A DNA stretch of 64,000 nucleotides, taken from contig CAVSJA010000005.1 in NCBI GenBank assembly GCA_963728145.1, forward strand, positions 62,001 to 126,000. The letters are read 5' to 3'. The notes beneath the pieces were generated by a model. The model ran no database searches, was not told where the DNA came from, and saw only the letters and a list, made by a program, of their open reading frames with translations. Below are positions 16,801 through 25,385 of this stretch, piece by piece (the first letter of the stretch is position 1; every line of letters begins with the position of its first letter). Source of the DNA: CAVSJA01 sp963728145. GTDB lineage: Bacteria; Bacteroidota; Bacteroidia; Chitinophagales; Chitinophagaceae. A program made the translations under genes and the position numbers.

Positions 16801-18635
16801 ACATTGGCATCAAGGTCAAATTCTGGAACATCCTTAGTGAAGTCAACCAATCCATTCATTTTTACATCCAGGTTGGGATCGTTGACGATCAATTCACCAT
16901 TGAAAAGTCTTTTTGAAACATTTCCCTTTACATTAATGCTTCTGTAATTATAATCATTCACCAAAAAGGATTCGATTCTTCCATCAAGGTTTGCATTAAG
17001 GGTGTTGATGGTTAGACCGCTTCCTTTCACATTACCTTCGAATGCTATCGTTCCCAAATTGTCGGCTTCGAGGAACTGACCCAAATCAAAGCCTGGTGTT
17101 TTAATTGTTCCGGAATAGCTTGTCAATCCCTTTTCTGGAATTTTCATGTTCAAGTCCGTTACCATCATGCCGAGGTTTGACTCAACTGTACCATAGGTTA
17201 CAAAGTCGCGGATAAAACCGGTGTAGTTTCCTTTGAATCGTATCCATTGTAAAAGATCCAGACGGGGTTGTTTGATCTTTTTTAATTCAGGTATTAGCGT
17301 GATGGCATCCAGGTATGTGGTTCGGAAATTATTTGCTGTAAAATCGATATAAGTCTGATCGATATCCGGAAGGCCACTCATTTTAATGTTTCCATTCAAA
17401 TAGGTGCTGTTTCCTGCTTGCAGGGTGATATTCTTTCCCTGGAGATTTTCAACGGTACCGGTTATTTTTCCATTGAGAAGGATCTTTCTATTCCATGATT
17501 TCAATTCAGGCGCGAAGAATGCAATATCATCACTGCTTATTTCTGCTCCGGTGAAATCGCCTTCTATTCTCACATCCGAAATGAATTTACCAAGATCATT
17601 GAAGGAATTGTAGCGCAAAGCAAATGACTTTGTAAGCCGGCTTTCGTTTGTGCGAATATCAAGGTCATTAAATTCCATTGCTTCAGGGTGAAAGCGCACA
17701 TTGGACTTAAATTGCTTCACCTGCAAGCCGCTTCTTTCTTTGGTTGTAAAGTTTGCATTAAAGCTGACTGAATCCTGTTGGAATTTTACATCAGTAAATT
17801 TTCCGTTAATGTCGGAAAAGAAAATATGATTACCATCGAAGGACTTGAAGGGATCTCTTTCTGTCCGGGCATCATTCTTAAATGCACCATCTTTTATCGT
17901 AAGTGAATTGATCACGATATCCCAACCGCCAGGATTCCAGCGGAGATGCGCAGGATCATTGATGATTGGACCATTCTTAATCTTTCGTTTAGGCCTAAGC
18001 GAATCTGGTCGGTTGCCTGGGTAATTATATATTGAAAAATAAGGTTGATCGATATCAATTGACCTGATTAAGATTTGCTTTTTGGTCGCATTAACTGATT
18101 CCGCATCCAGGTCAAGTGAAACCAGGCTTAATTGCTGATCTTCTCCTCTCCAGCTATCCTGTTGCAAGAGGTGAATATTATCCAGTTCCAGCCTGGAAAG
18201 TCTCAATTGAATTGGTTTCTTGGTACTATCGGTATTACTTGAACCACCGAAATAATCTACAAGGAATTGATAGTTCCAAACTGAATCGGTTCTTTTCAAT
18301 TGAATACTCGCGTCCTGCAATCCCACATACTTCAATTCGACCTGGTCTTTAAAAAAGAACCAATCAGTAATATTCAATTTCATCACCCCGGCATACAAAA
18401 GGGTATCCTTATTCCGGTCCCTTATCAGGGTGCCTTCCAGGTTCATGGTATTGAAAAGGTCGAGGTCGACGTGACGAACGCTGATTTCGGTATTTAGTGC
18501 ACGGGAAAGGCGTTTAGTGACCTTGTTAACCAGCCAGTTCTGAACGGGAGTAGTTTGTATGGCCAACCAGGCCAGCAGGAGCAGGCCAATAAGGACCAGT
18601 AAAACGGTCCGGGATATTTTCCAAAATCGTCTCAG
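13824..18635 (-). CDS. tamB: TamB-like translocation/assembly module protein (DUF490)
   Basis: About 1603 aa if started at CTG 18635. One N-terminal transmembrane segment (LLVLIGLLLLAW) is followed by QTTPVQNWLV, the usual start of TamB/AsmA-like proteins, then a very long repetitive beta-strand region (alternating D-x-N and G-x-I patterns) and a C-terminal TamB domain with MASPVLPQESN, VEGR-like strands and GGNL-like turns ending near DFGLSSAQAA. TamB proteins bridge inner and outer membranes and are thought to move lipids or assist outer-membrane protein insertion. No ATG, GTG or TTG precedes the membrane segment in frame after the TAA stop; the first classical start is TTG at 18566, which would cut the anchor. 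CTG (LRRFWK-like) or ATT just upstream would restore it. Confidence 0.85.
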   Translation of the reverse strand: MRRFWKISRTVLLVLIGLLLLAWLAIQTTPVQNWLVNKVTKRLSRALNTEISVRHVDLDLFNTMNLEGTLIRDRNKDTLLYAGVMKLNITDWFFFKDQVELKYVGLQDASIQLKRTDSVWNYQFLVDYFGGSSNTDSTKKPIQLRLSRLELDNIHLLQQDSWRGEDQQLSLVSLDLDAESVNATKKQILIRSIDIDQPYFSIYNYPGNRPDSLRPKRKIKNGPIINDPAHLRWNPGGWDIVINSLTIKDGAFKNDARTERDPFKSFDGNHIFFSDINGKFTDVKFQQDSVSFNANFTTKERSGLQVKQFKSNVRFHPEAMEFNDLDIRTNESRLTKSFALRYNSFNDLGKFISDVRIEGDFTGAEISSDDIAFFAPELKSWNRKILLNGKITGTVENLQGKNITLQAGNSTYLNGNIKMSGLPDIDQTYIDFTANNFRTTYLDAITLIPELKKIKQPRLDLLQWIRFKGNYTGFIRDFVTYGTVESNLGMMVTDLNMKIPEKGLTSYSGTIKTPGFDLGQFLEADNLGTIAFEGNVKGSGLTINTLNANLDGRIESFLVNDYNYRSINVKGNVSKRLFNGELIVNDPNLDVKMNGLVDFTKDVPEFDLDANVGKADLKKINFTKDNIEFNGKFRFDFSGDNLDNFLGTAKVYEAVVLKDGIRIPFDSLSIESRVVDNNKAITVLSNEFDAALVGEFSIKELPGAFQTFLNRYYPSYIKPSKRQVTNENFSFVITTKKVDEYLQFVHTDLKGFNYSTITGRINTKNNLLDLNAEVPQFSYKNITAFNTKFNATGSLDSLTMHGEIADIYINDSLHFPGTAMDVRSFNDISEISITTSANQTLNAAKISAQVQTLRDGARILFRESNFDLNGKNWTIEKDGELVLSEKMVYADGVRIYNGQQEILVTTHPSEIGNTNDIRVELNKVNIGDFAPYVIPKNRLEGLLTGTVDILDPYGKFQIDLKADADQFRLDDDSIGKLQMTANYSQRTGKVNFNAISDNKDYQFDLQGIYNMLDSTSAQQLDITTNLTETKIDYLEHYLTGIFSEVTGYASGQLRIVGPVNRLKYLGKMTLKNASLKVDYTNVTYTIPSANIDLKDGYMDFGSFTLKDKYDNSGRLTRGRLYHQGFDDLAFDFEMNSPRLLALETAGTKNEPFFGTAIAKAGMRFSGPVENMVMDIRAEPADSSRIYIRSGTSKETGQADYIVWKVYGREMASPVLPQESNLTVNLDITANRLAQMNVILDEFTGDVIRAIGYGNLVMRATTDGEFTITGHYDIERGNYNFNFESLLRKPFKLREGVGNYIRWKGDPYDAEMKVTAEYEAEDVAFSDLALPAYFGDNVKKFRGKVVVVSELTGNLMQPAIRFRLELPSQLQNDPEALLAFKQIQEDQNELNKQVAFLIVFNSFGPISTADQSNIGNIAFEGIVVNSISGALSNILSKQFSNIFQKVFNDKSIRINFNAQLYSGTNFLTTSPNTFTIDRTALNLSIGKSLFNERLTFTFGSALDFGLSSAQAAASKSLAFLPDLNAEWKIRPDGKLVLTIFYRNNYGYFAAGTGKQTRSGASISFRRDADKFGDLFRKEKKKKVKLKPATQDPKIGVTSVSQDQE

Positions 18636-18651
18636 AGCTAGGGTATTAATG

Positions 18652-18685
18652 TAAAATTAGGCATTCACAGGTCTTAATGAGCAAA
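18652..18685 (-). promoter_or_regulatory. Possible promoter for tamB
   Basis: Minus strand TTTG (18685-18682), 22 nt, then TAATTTTA (18659-18652): one mismatch to TAnnTTTG and slightly long spacing. It would start transcription just upstream of the proposed CTG start at 18635, in agreement with that start. Confidence 0.35.
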
Positions 18686-18777
18686 TACAGTACCAACAGA
18701 CCCTTTAATCGATTCAAAAACAACGAAAAATACACAAATGGAATTGTAGGGATGGGGGGTTTAACGAGGATTTATGA

Positions 18778-18976
18778 GGTCGGGTGATGGGGTTGATGGG
18801 GTTGATAGGGTTGACAAGGTTGACAGGGTTGACAGGGTTGATAAGGTTGACAGAGTTGATAAGGTTTTAAATAGGATTCTAATTCGTTATTGAAATTAAT
18901 ACAGAAACCTGCCGACAATGTCAACCTTATCAACCCTGTCAACCCTGTCAACCCTGTCAACCTCGTCAACCCCGCC
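18778..18976. repeat. Inverted array of 9-bp GGTTGACAG-type units
   Basis: The left arm (18788-18865) has about eight tandem 9-bp units (GGTTGATGG, GGTTGACAA, GGTTGACAG and so on); the right arm (18919-18975) has about six reverse-complement units. The loop (about 55 bp) shows no terminator. The right arm overlaps the end of the DinB-like gene: its last codon GGT and stop TGA come from a repeat unit. Confidence 0.9.
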
Positions 18977-19463
18977 TCTTAGGCATCGACAAATTCCTCC
19001 ATTCCTCATTCCTGATCATCTTTCCCAAATAAAGTATCTGCCCGATATGATAGGGATAATGCGCAAGCTGTCGATTGATGGCATCGATCACTGAGAGCTT
19101 TTCATCTCTTATCGTTATTGTTTTAAGAAGATCCTCTTCTTTTAATTCCCCCATTGCTTTTAAATAACAATCCCAACCCTGTTCCCATAGTTCGAGCAAT
19201 TTTGCTTTTGAATACTCATGAACTTCAAATTCATCATCACGCTGTCGCCAGGTCTTTTCTCCATCTTCAGTTAGAAAATTGGTCCAACGACTGAGCATAT
19301 TGCCATACATGTGCTGGATAATGATCGCAACACTATTTGATTCCGAACCGGGTTGATAATGAAAGTCTTTTTCTTCAAGTTGTTCAAATGTTTTATCAGC
19401 CAGGCCCTTGTAATATTTTACCCTGCGGATCACCGTGAGAAGGTATTCGGTTCCTATTGACAT
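18966..19463 (-). CDS. DinB-superfamily protein (DUF1572-like)
   Basis: 165 aa from the ATG at 19463 (MSIGTEYLL). A four-helix-bundle DinB-like protein: helix 1 with FEQLEEKDFHYQP, then IIQHMYGNMLSRW with the first metal-ligand His, and HYPYHIGQILYLGKM with the two later His residues. These are the three His ligands typical of the DinB/YfiT fold, which includes metal-dependent thiol transferases; the DUF1572 group has no assigned reaction. An upstream ATG at 19499 would add 12 residues translated from a palindrome. The final Gly codon and stop come from the neighbouring repeat array. Confidence 0.78.
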   Translation of the reverse strand: MSIGTEYLLTVIRRVKYYKGLADKTFEQLEEKDFHYQPGSESNSVAIIIQHMYGNMLSRWTNFLTEDGEKTWRQRDDEFEVHEYSKAKLLELWEQGWDCYLKAMGELKEEDLLKTITIRDEKLSVIDAINRQLAHYPYHIGQILYLGKMIRNEEWRNLSMPKRRG

Positions 19464-19471
19464 AAAAAGAG

Positions 19472-19528
19472 ATTTACGTCCCGAACGTTCGGGATACAAT
19501 TTACGTCCCGATAATTTATCGGGATACG
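19472..19528. repeat. Two tandem palindromes upstream of the DinB-like gene
   Basis: TCCCGAACGTTCGGGA (19479-19494) and TCCCGATAATTTATCGGGA (19506-19524) each sit in a unit of about 27 bp that starts ATTTACG and ends GGGATAC. They lie 15-60 bp before the DinB-like ATG, so they could be operators or dispersed hairpin repeats. Confidence 0.7.
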
Positions 19529-19646
19529 ATTTTCTGAGTAAACTCGAAGTGCAAGAAATCGTACTCCGAAACTTCGTAATGTATATCGTAAATTAAATAT
19601 AAATTTACCTACCATCCTTTTATACCAAAACTTAAAAACCCTGCAA

Positions 19647-20234
19647 ATGAGAATAGTTTATCTATTTATCCTCCTCTCATTGTCCGCAACCTTAACCTAT
19701 AGCCAGGATACAATTCCAAAGAACCGCACCGGATTCAGGGCGGGAGTAAACGGTTCAAAACTTCTCTCTTTGCGACCAGATGGCAAAGATTATTCCGATG
19801 CGGCAGTCGGAGCAGTGTTTGGCCTTTTCAGAGAACTTCATATCGATGATAAAGTCATGTTTCAACTGGAATTATTATTCAATTCCGTTGGTGGTAAAAC
19901 GGACAGTGGAAACATCCGCCTCAATTATCTCGCACTTCCATTGCTGTTTAAATTTCACGGAAAACATTTCGGATTTCTTGCCGGACCACAGGTTGGATTA
20001 ATGTTGAGTGGAAAGTTAAAACCGGAAATGAATCCTGAGAAGGATCTGAAGGATCGCTTTAAATCCACCGATCTTTCGGGGATCTTAGGCGTTGAATACA
20101 ATTTTGGAAGGAAGAATTTGTATGTTGCCGGACTCCGTTACCAATTCGCCATCACGAATATTTTGAAAGATGTGCCAGGAGAAGCGATAAAGAATTATGC
20201 GTTGCAGGCAACGCTGGGCTTTCGATTCAAATAA
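19647..20234 (+). CDS. PorT-family outer-membrane beta-barrel protein
   Basis: 195 aa. Signal peptide MRIVYLFILLSLSATLTYS-Q. The mature part is an eight-stranded-type small barrel: alternating patterns such as FRAGVNGSKLL, YLALPLLFKF, FGFLAGPQVGLML and a final strand ALQATLGFRFK with terminal aromatic and basic residues. The wording (LP..FK, AGPQ.GLL) matches the PorT/outer-membrane barrel group, which often occurs in many copies in Bacteroidota. Similar in type to the protein at 40600-41187. Function unknown. Its TAA stop is followed directly by the GCTACGAGC repeat array. Confidence 0.8.
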   Translation: MRIVYLFILLSLSATLTYSQDTIPKNRTGFRAGVNGSKLLSLRPDGKDYSDAAVGAVFGLFRELHIDDKVMFQLELLFNSVGGKTDSGNIRLNYLALPLLFKFHGKHFGFLAGPQVGLMLSGKLKPEMNPEKDLKDRFKSTDLSGILGVEYNFGRKNLYVAGLRYQFAITNILKDVPGEAIKNYALQATLGFRFK

Positions 20235-20318
20235 GCTACGAGCCGTGAGCCGTGAGCTTCGAGTTATTGGTAAATGGATACTAAAGGCTCGTAGCTCGTG
20301 GCCCACAGCTCAAGGCTA
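20235..20318. repeat. Inverted array of 8-bp GAGCTACG/GAGCCGTG units
   Basis: The left arm (20235-20262) has units related to GAGCCGTG; the right arm (20286-20315) has GGCTCGTA, GCTCGTGG and GCTCAAGG. It fills the space between the TAA stop of the barrel gene and the TAG stop of the convergent ggt gene. The same family occurs at 32590-32658 and 34007-34077. Confidence 0.85.
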
Positions 20319-22016
20319 GTACCCAGCTGCATGATCATCTCCGCGTCTATCCGCAATTGCTTCTATTTTCCCATTTGATACTTTTATCAATTCCGTTCTT
20401 CCAATTTGTCTTCTTTCTTTAAGTACGTATCCCATTTGTTCAAGTTTCTGTTTAACATCTGCAGGAAAACCTGTTTCAACAAAAATTTCATCAGGCAGCC
20501 ATTGATGATGGAATTTTGGTTTATTAACTGCATCAGATGCACTCATACCAAATTCAAGAACATTTATCAGTGTTTGAAAAACGGAAGTAGTAATAGTAGT
20601 TCCACCTGGAGTTCCTACAATGAGATAAGGTTTATTATCTTTTAAAACAATAGTTGGCGTCATTGAACTCAACATTCGCTTACCCGGAACAATTGCATTT
20701 GCATCTCCACCAACTGCGCCATACATATTAGGTGAACCGGGCTTGACGCTGAAATCATCCATTTCATTATTTAGTAAAAAGCCCGCACCGGCTACAACTG
20801 TTCTGCTTCCATATCCTCCATTCAAAGTTGTAGTAACCGCAACAGCATTTCCTTCTTTATCATAAACGCTTAAATGGGTTGTTTCTTCGCTTTCAGGAAT
20901 AACGCCGGCTTGTACATCGGTGCTTTTTCCTGCTTTGTTCGGATCATAATCTTTCATTCTGTCTTTTGCATAGGCCTCACTCGTTAATGTTTTCACGGGC
21001 ACTTTAAAGAAATCGACATCCCCTAAGAATTTCGCGCGATCGGCATAAGCTCTTCTTTCAATTTCAGTCATCAACTGAACTGCCTGCCAGCTTTGAAATC
21101 CATAATCTTTTACCGGCTTGTCTTCGATCATTTTCATCATTTGCGGAAGCAAAACGCCACCACTACTTGGCAAAGGCATTGTGACGATCTTATATCCTTT
21201 ATAATCGAATACCGAAGGAGTTCTTTCTTTGGCCTGGTAATTTTTCAGGTCATCATAGCTGATGATACCCTTTCCTTTTTGCATTTCCTCAACGATAAGT
21301 TTTGCGGTTTCTCCTTCATAAAATCCCTTCTGCCCATTCTCGCGGATCCTTTTTAAGGTATTGGCAAGATCTTTCTGTACAAGTGTATCGCCTTCCTTCC
21401 ATTCTGTTGATTTGACAAATGCCGGAGGACTGCTGCTTAGTTTAATAAACTCATCTTTTGTTCCATTCAAACTTCGGGCTTCCGCATCCGTTATGACGAA
21501 CCCAAATTCAGCCAACTCAATTGCAGGTTGAATTAATTTCTCAAAAGGAAGTTTCGCATAGCGATGAGATGCAAATAATCCGGCAACAGTACCCGGAACA
21601 CCAGATGCAAGATGTCCATCCAGGCTCAAAGAGTCCAAAGCATTACCTTCTTTATCGAGATACATGTCTCGTGTAGACTTTCCCGGCGCTTTTTCACGAT
21701 AGTCTAAAGTAACATCCCGTCCATTGGTAAGATGCGCAACCATAAAACCACCACCACCAATATTTCCTGCGCCCGGATATACAACGGCGAGGGCTAGTTG
21801 AGTTGCAATAGCAGCATCAACAGCATTTCCACCTTGCTTGAGGATCAAAAGTCCAACCTCGCTAGCCAATGGATGTGCAGAAACCACAGCGCCATTGGTC
21901 ACTTCAACTCTTTTTTCGATACTGTATTGATAGGGGTTGAGTTGAAGCTGTTTCTTAACTGAACATGCGTAGAAAACTATAAGAAGAATAAGTAAATAAC
22001 TGAACCTTTTTTTCAT
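20316..22016 (-). CDS. ggt: Gamma-glutamyltransferase, lipoprotein form
   Basis: 566 aa. Lipoprotein signal ending FYAC (C18). It is made as one chain that self-cleaves before the nucleophile Thr: here T379 in SEETTHLSVYD, giving a large and a small subunit. Other motifs: GGNAVDAAIA (62-71), GGGGFMV (87-93), DYREKAP (105-111), LNNEMDDFS and SSMTPTIVL in the small subunit, and GTPGGTTI forming the oxyanion loop. The enzyme takes gamma-glutamyl groups from glutathione or similar peptides in the periplasm. Start ATG 22016 gives a good signal peptide. Divergent from the TonB receptor at 22186; a functional link is possible but unsupported. Confidence 0.95.
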   Translation of the reverse strand: MKKRFSYLLILLIVFYACSVKKQLQLNPYQYSIEKRVEVTNGAVVSAHPLASEVGLLILKQGGNAVDAAIATQLALAVVYPGAGNIGGGGFMVAHLTNGRDVTLDYREKAPGKSTRDMYLDKEGNALDSLSLDGHLASGVPGTVAGLFASHRYAKLPFEKLIQPAIELAEFGFVITDAEARSLNGTKDEFIKLSSSPPAFVKSTEWKEGDTLVQKDLANTLKRIRENGQKGFYEGETAKLIVEEMQKGKGIISYDDLKNYQAKERTPSVFDYKGYKIVTMPLPSSGGVLLPQMMKMIEDKPVKDYGFQSWQAVQLMTEIERRAYADRAKFLGDVDFFKVPVKTLTSEAYAKDRMKDYDPNKAGKSTDVQAGVIPESEETTHLSVYDKEGNAVAVTTTLNGGYGSRTVVAGAGFLLNNEMDDFSVKPGSPNMYGAVGGDANAIVPGKRMLSSMTPTIVLKDNKPYLIVGTPGGTTITTSVFQTLINVLEFGMSASDAVNKPKFHHQWLPDEIFVETGFPADVKQKLEQMGYVLKERRQIGRTELIKVSNGKIEAIADRRGDDHAAGY

Positions 22017-22073
22017 TGTTGTCGAAACATTTTAAGCGCTCAAATTAACAAACAAAATCAAGCCCAGCTATTT

Positions 22074-22103
22074 TTTGATATCATCTCAAATTGACTAAAT
22101 TTA
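22074..22103 (+). promoter_or_regulatory. Possible promoter for TonB receptor
   Basis: TTTG (22074-22077), 18 nt, TAAATTTA (22096-22103), one mismatch from the TAnnTTTG consensus; leader would be about 78 nt. Confidence 0.35.
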
Positions 22104-22185
22104 GAATCGGTTTTCAGGGAAATTAATTTAACTTCCCTGTTCGTCCAATATCGTGTGACGATGCCTAATTCAAACCAAACGGAAT

Positions 22186-25100
22186 ATGTTTATGAGCAAA
22201 TTCATCTACGCAAAAAGTAGAGCGGGAATCCTTTCTTTACTCTTACTAGCATTTCAATTCGCTTTCGCTCAGAATACTGCAACAATTAAGGGTGTGATTA
22301 AGGATGGAAATGGAAATCCGTTAAGTGGAGCCTCTGTCACAATTGAAGGACAAAAAGGTGGCACACTTACCGATAATGACGGGGCCTATTCATTAAAAGT
22401 AAAGCCGGGTTCTTACACGCTGGTCGTAAGTTATGTGGGACAGGAACCGCAACGATTTCCCGTAACGGCAACTGAGGGACAAACTACCGAACAAAATGCT
22501 ACACTGGCCCAAATAACAGACTTGAGTGGTATAGTCGTTGTTGGTTCACGTTCTCGCTTACCGCGAAGCCGGTTAACCACACCAGTTCCTGTAGATATTA
22601 TTAATACAAAAGAAATAAAGCAATTTGCGCAAACCGATGTCTCGCAAATGCTCACGTATACTGCTCCATCTTTTCAATCAGCACGGCAAACGATCTCAGA
22701 CGGAACAGACCATATAGATCCTGCCGGCTTGCGTGGTTTGGGACCAGACCAGACATTAGTTTTATTAAATGGCAAACGCAGGCATAATACTGCATTGGTG
22801 AATATAAATGGTACAGTTGGCAGAGGTTCGGTTGGTACAGACCTGAATGCAATACCTGTTGCAGCAATTGAGAGGATTGAAGTGTTACGCGATGGAGCGG
22901 CAGCTCAATATGGTTCCGATGCGATCGCCGGCGTGATAAACATTGTTTTGAAAAAGAAATACAAGGGATTTAATCTATCCACCATGGCTGGTCAAAATTT
23001 TACGACTGTGCCCTACGCAGGTGGACAAAATGTACAGGATGGATTGACCACACAGATTGATTTTAGTGGAGGATGGGGATGGGACAATGGTATTTACGTT
23101 AACGTGTCGGGTCAATGGTTGAAAAGAGAAAATACAAATAGAAGCGGTCTCGATAATATTCCTTTGATCTATTATGGTAATGGGGGAGGACTTCCTCCAG
23201 GTTCAGCGGTTCCTCCGGGTGTTTCTCCAACTGATTATTATCGTTGGCTTATCGATCTTGACCGGGCTTATGAAAAAGATCGGAAATATAGTCGCCAGAA
23301 TATAGTCGCGGGAAATTCAGCAAATGAAAATCTTGGGTTCTTTATAAATGCCGGAGCACCTGTTACAAAAACAATCGACTTCTATTTAACCACTGGTTTG
23401 ACTAACCGCACCGGTTCAGCAAGCGGATTCAGCCGAAATCCAAATTCCTGGAGCCAGCAAGCGGTAAAAGCCAATGGGCAACGATATTATTTCGATGGAT
23501 TCCTTCCACAAATACATACTACGCTCAAAGATTACTCGGTACTGGCGGGTCTTACTTTCAAACTAGGTGAATGGAGTATAGATCTAAGTAATACACGAGG
23601 AGAAAACACACTGAAGTATGATATTAAAAACACCGGTAATTCTTCTCTGCCGGCAACAGATAATGTCCAAACTGAATTCTATGCAGGCGAATTGGCATTT
23701 CTTCAAAATACGATGAACCTGGACTTCACCCGGAAACTTGACTTGGCTGATGCGAGCACCTCATTAAATCTTGCATTCGGAGCTGAATATCGTTATGAGC
23801 GTTTCAGAATTGGTGCAGGGGAAGCTAATTCGTATATCAATGGGGGAAGGCAGTTTCAACCTGAACCAATTCCACCATATCCCGGCACTTCTACTTACTT
23901 CACCTTCGCACCTGGTACTGCTGTTTCTGGTTCGCAGGTGTTTCCTGGCTTTCAACCCGGCGATGAGGTACATGCGACTCGTAATATTTATGCGGCGTAT
24001 GGTGATGTTGAGTACCAGGGAAGAAATTTCATTATCGGTGGCGCATTGCGGTATGAAACATACGATGAGTTCCAGTTAAATTATAATAACGTAAGCGGAA
24101 AGGTAACCGGCAGAGTGGATATATCAAATAAGATCGCGGTTCGTGCTTCTTTAAGCACGGGGTTCCGCGCGCCATCACTACACCAGCGTTATTTCCAGAA
24201 TACTTCTACACAGTTTGTAGGTGGACTTCCATCCAATGCTTTAACTGCTAATAACTATAATCCAATTGTAACGGAAGCGTTTGGAGTCAAAGAGCTCACG
24301 CCAGAAACTTCCAAGAGTATAACGGCAGGTTTGGTAGGTACACTCGCAAAGGGATTAACATTCACAATTGACGGATATTTCATCCGCATCGACGATCGCA
24401 TTGTATTGTCAACCCAGTTCAATCGCAGTAACCCGAAGGTGAATGAAATTCTAAATGATGCTGGCGTTGATCCATCTGTAAGCGCCTTACAATTCTGGAC
24501 AAACGCAGTTAACACAGAAACCAAGGGCGTGGATCTTGTACTCACGCAAAGGTTTCGTTTTGGTAATGGAAATGCTTCATTGTCCTTTGCCGGGAATGTG
24601 AATCATAACTATGTGGTAGGACCGATCAATACCAATTCAGTTATCGAAAATCCCGAAAATAATCCAAGCGAGTCGGATCCAAACGCGAACCCTGCAAATG
24701 ATTTCAAGAACGCATTGTTCGATCGTCAGCAGCGTTCAAGGATTGAAGTGGCGCAACCGCGAAGCAAGCTCAATTTTACGTTCACATATGATTTGCGGAA
24801 GTTCGGAATACTTTTACGCGCAGTAAGATTCGGAGAAACCCAGTATGTACATAATCTGGATCCCAATTCCAAGAATGAAAACACTAATGTTTATTTTAAT
24901 GATGTTGGACTTGGTACTGATCAAACCTTTGCAGCAAGGTGGACAACTGATCTGGTGTTGACACTTAAATTGCATCCGGCTGTTTCAATGAATATCGGCG
25001 CGAATAATCTTTTTGATGTCTATCCTGAGCGGGTCTTTATCGATTCGAGAAATGATCCGAGCGCATATTATAATGCGCCTGTCTCAAACGCGTTGGGAGT

Positions 25101-25263
25101 GAACAAAACGACCGGCGGTTTCAATGCTGCAAGAGATGCATCAAATCGCGGAAGATTCCTGTTCAATCCAAACCAATTTGGTTACAATGGACGATTCCTC
25201 TTTGCCCGCCTGAATATTGACTTGTATGAATTGACGCGCACTGGTGGTAGTAAGGCTAAATGA
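22186..25263 (+). CDS. TonB-dependent receptor (iron-complex type)
   Basis: 1025 aa. Signal peptide with FQFAFA-Q cleavage; start at ATG 22186 or the in-frame ATG two codons later (MSKF). Then a carboxypeptidase-regulatory-like domain (about 32-115: IKGVIKDGNGNPLSGASVT), a plug with DVSQMLTYTAPSF, LRGLGPDQTLVLLNGKRRH, IERIEVLRDGAAAQYGSDA and IAGVINIVLKK, and a 22-strand barrel with a C-terminal aromatic/basic tail (YELTRTGGSKAK). The plug wording is that of siderophore/vitamin B12-type receptors and not of SusC. It imports a ligand over the outer membrane with TonB-ExbBD energy; ligand unknown. No SusD gene is adjacent. Confidence 0.9.
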   Translation: MFMSKFIYAKSRAGILSLLLLAFQFAFAQNTATIKGVIKDGNGNPLSGASVTIEGQKGGTLTDNDGAYSLKVKPGSYTLVVSYVGQEPQRFPVTATEGQTTEQNATLAQITDLSGIVVVGSRSRLPRSRLTTPVPVDIINTKEIKQFAQTDVSQMLTYTAPSFQSARQTISDGTDHIDPAGLRGLGPDQTLVLLNGKRRHNTALVNINGTVGRGSVGTDLNAIPVAAIERIEVLRDGAAAQYGSDAIAGVINIVLKKKYKGFNLSTMAGQNFTTVPYAGGQNVQDGLTTQIDFSGGWGWDNGIYVNVSGQWLKRENTNRSGLDNIPLIYYGNGGGLPPGSAVPPGVSPTDYYRWLIDLDRAYEKDRKYSRQNIVAGNSANENLGFFINAGAPVTKTIDFYLTTGLTNRTGSASGFSRNPNSWSQQAVKANGQRYYFDGFLPQIHTTLKDYSVLAGLTFKLGEWSIDLSNTRGENTLKYDIKNTGNSSLPATDNVQTEFYAGELAFLQNTMNLDFTRKLDLADASTSLNLAFGAEYRYERFRIGAGEANSYINGGRQFQPEPIPPYPGTSTYFTFAPGTAVSGSQVFPGFQPGDEVHATRNIYAAYGDVEYQGRNFIIGGALRYETYDEFQLNYNNVSGKVTGRVDISNKIAVRASLSTGFRAPSLHQRYFQNTSTQFVGGLPSNALTANNYNPIVTEAFGVKELTPETSKSITAGLVGTLAKGLTFTIDGYFIRIDDRIVLSTQFNRSNPKVNEILNDAGVDPSVSALQFWTNAVNTETKGVDLVLTQRFRFGNGNASLSFAGNVNHNYVVGPINTNSVIENPENNPSESDPNANPANDFKNALFDRQQRSRIEVAQPRSKLNFTFTYDLRKFGILLRAVRFGETQYVHNLDPNSKNENTNVYFNDVGLGTDQTFAARWTTDLVLTLKLHPAVSMNIGANNLFDVYPERVFIDSRNDPSAYYNAPVSNALGVNKTTGGFNAARDASNRGRFLFNPNQFGYNGRFLFARLNIDLYELTRTGGSKAK

Positions 25264-25273
25264 TTTAGGCGGT

Positions 25274-25330
25274 GAGTTGATTGGTTGATTGGTTGATTGG
25301 TTGATTAGTTGATTAGTAACCAATCAATCA
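25274..25330. repeat. Tandem 8-bp TTGATTGG array with short inverted tail
   Basis: About six TTGATTGG/TTGATTAG units just after the TonB receptor stop, followed by the short reverse copy AACCAATCAATCAG. It could form a small hairpin. Confidence 0.8.
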
Positions 25331-25385
25331 GAAATACAACACATTAATAATACTCAGCATCTCCAAATAATCAGACCTTAGGGGT

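Noticed and set aside
18772..18969. 65-codon open frame with TGLTGLTGL and QPYQPCQPCQP repeats
   Set aside because: Its sequence is only the translation of the 9-bp tandem arrays; 9 bp is a multiple of 3, which keeps the frame open.
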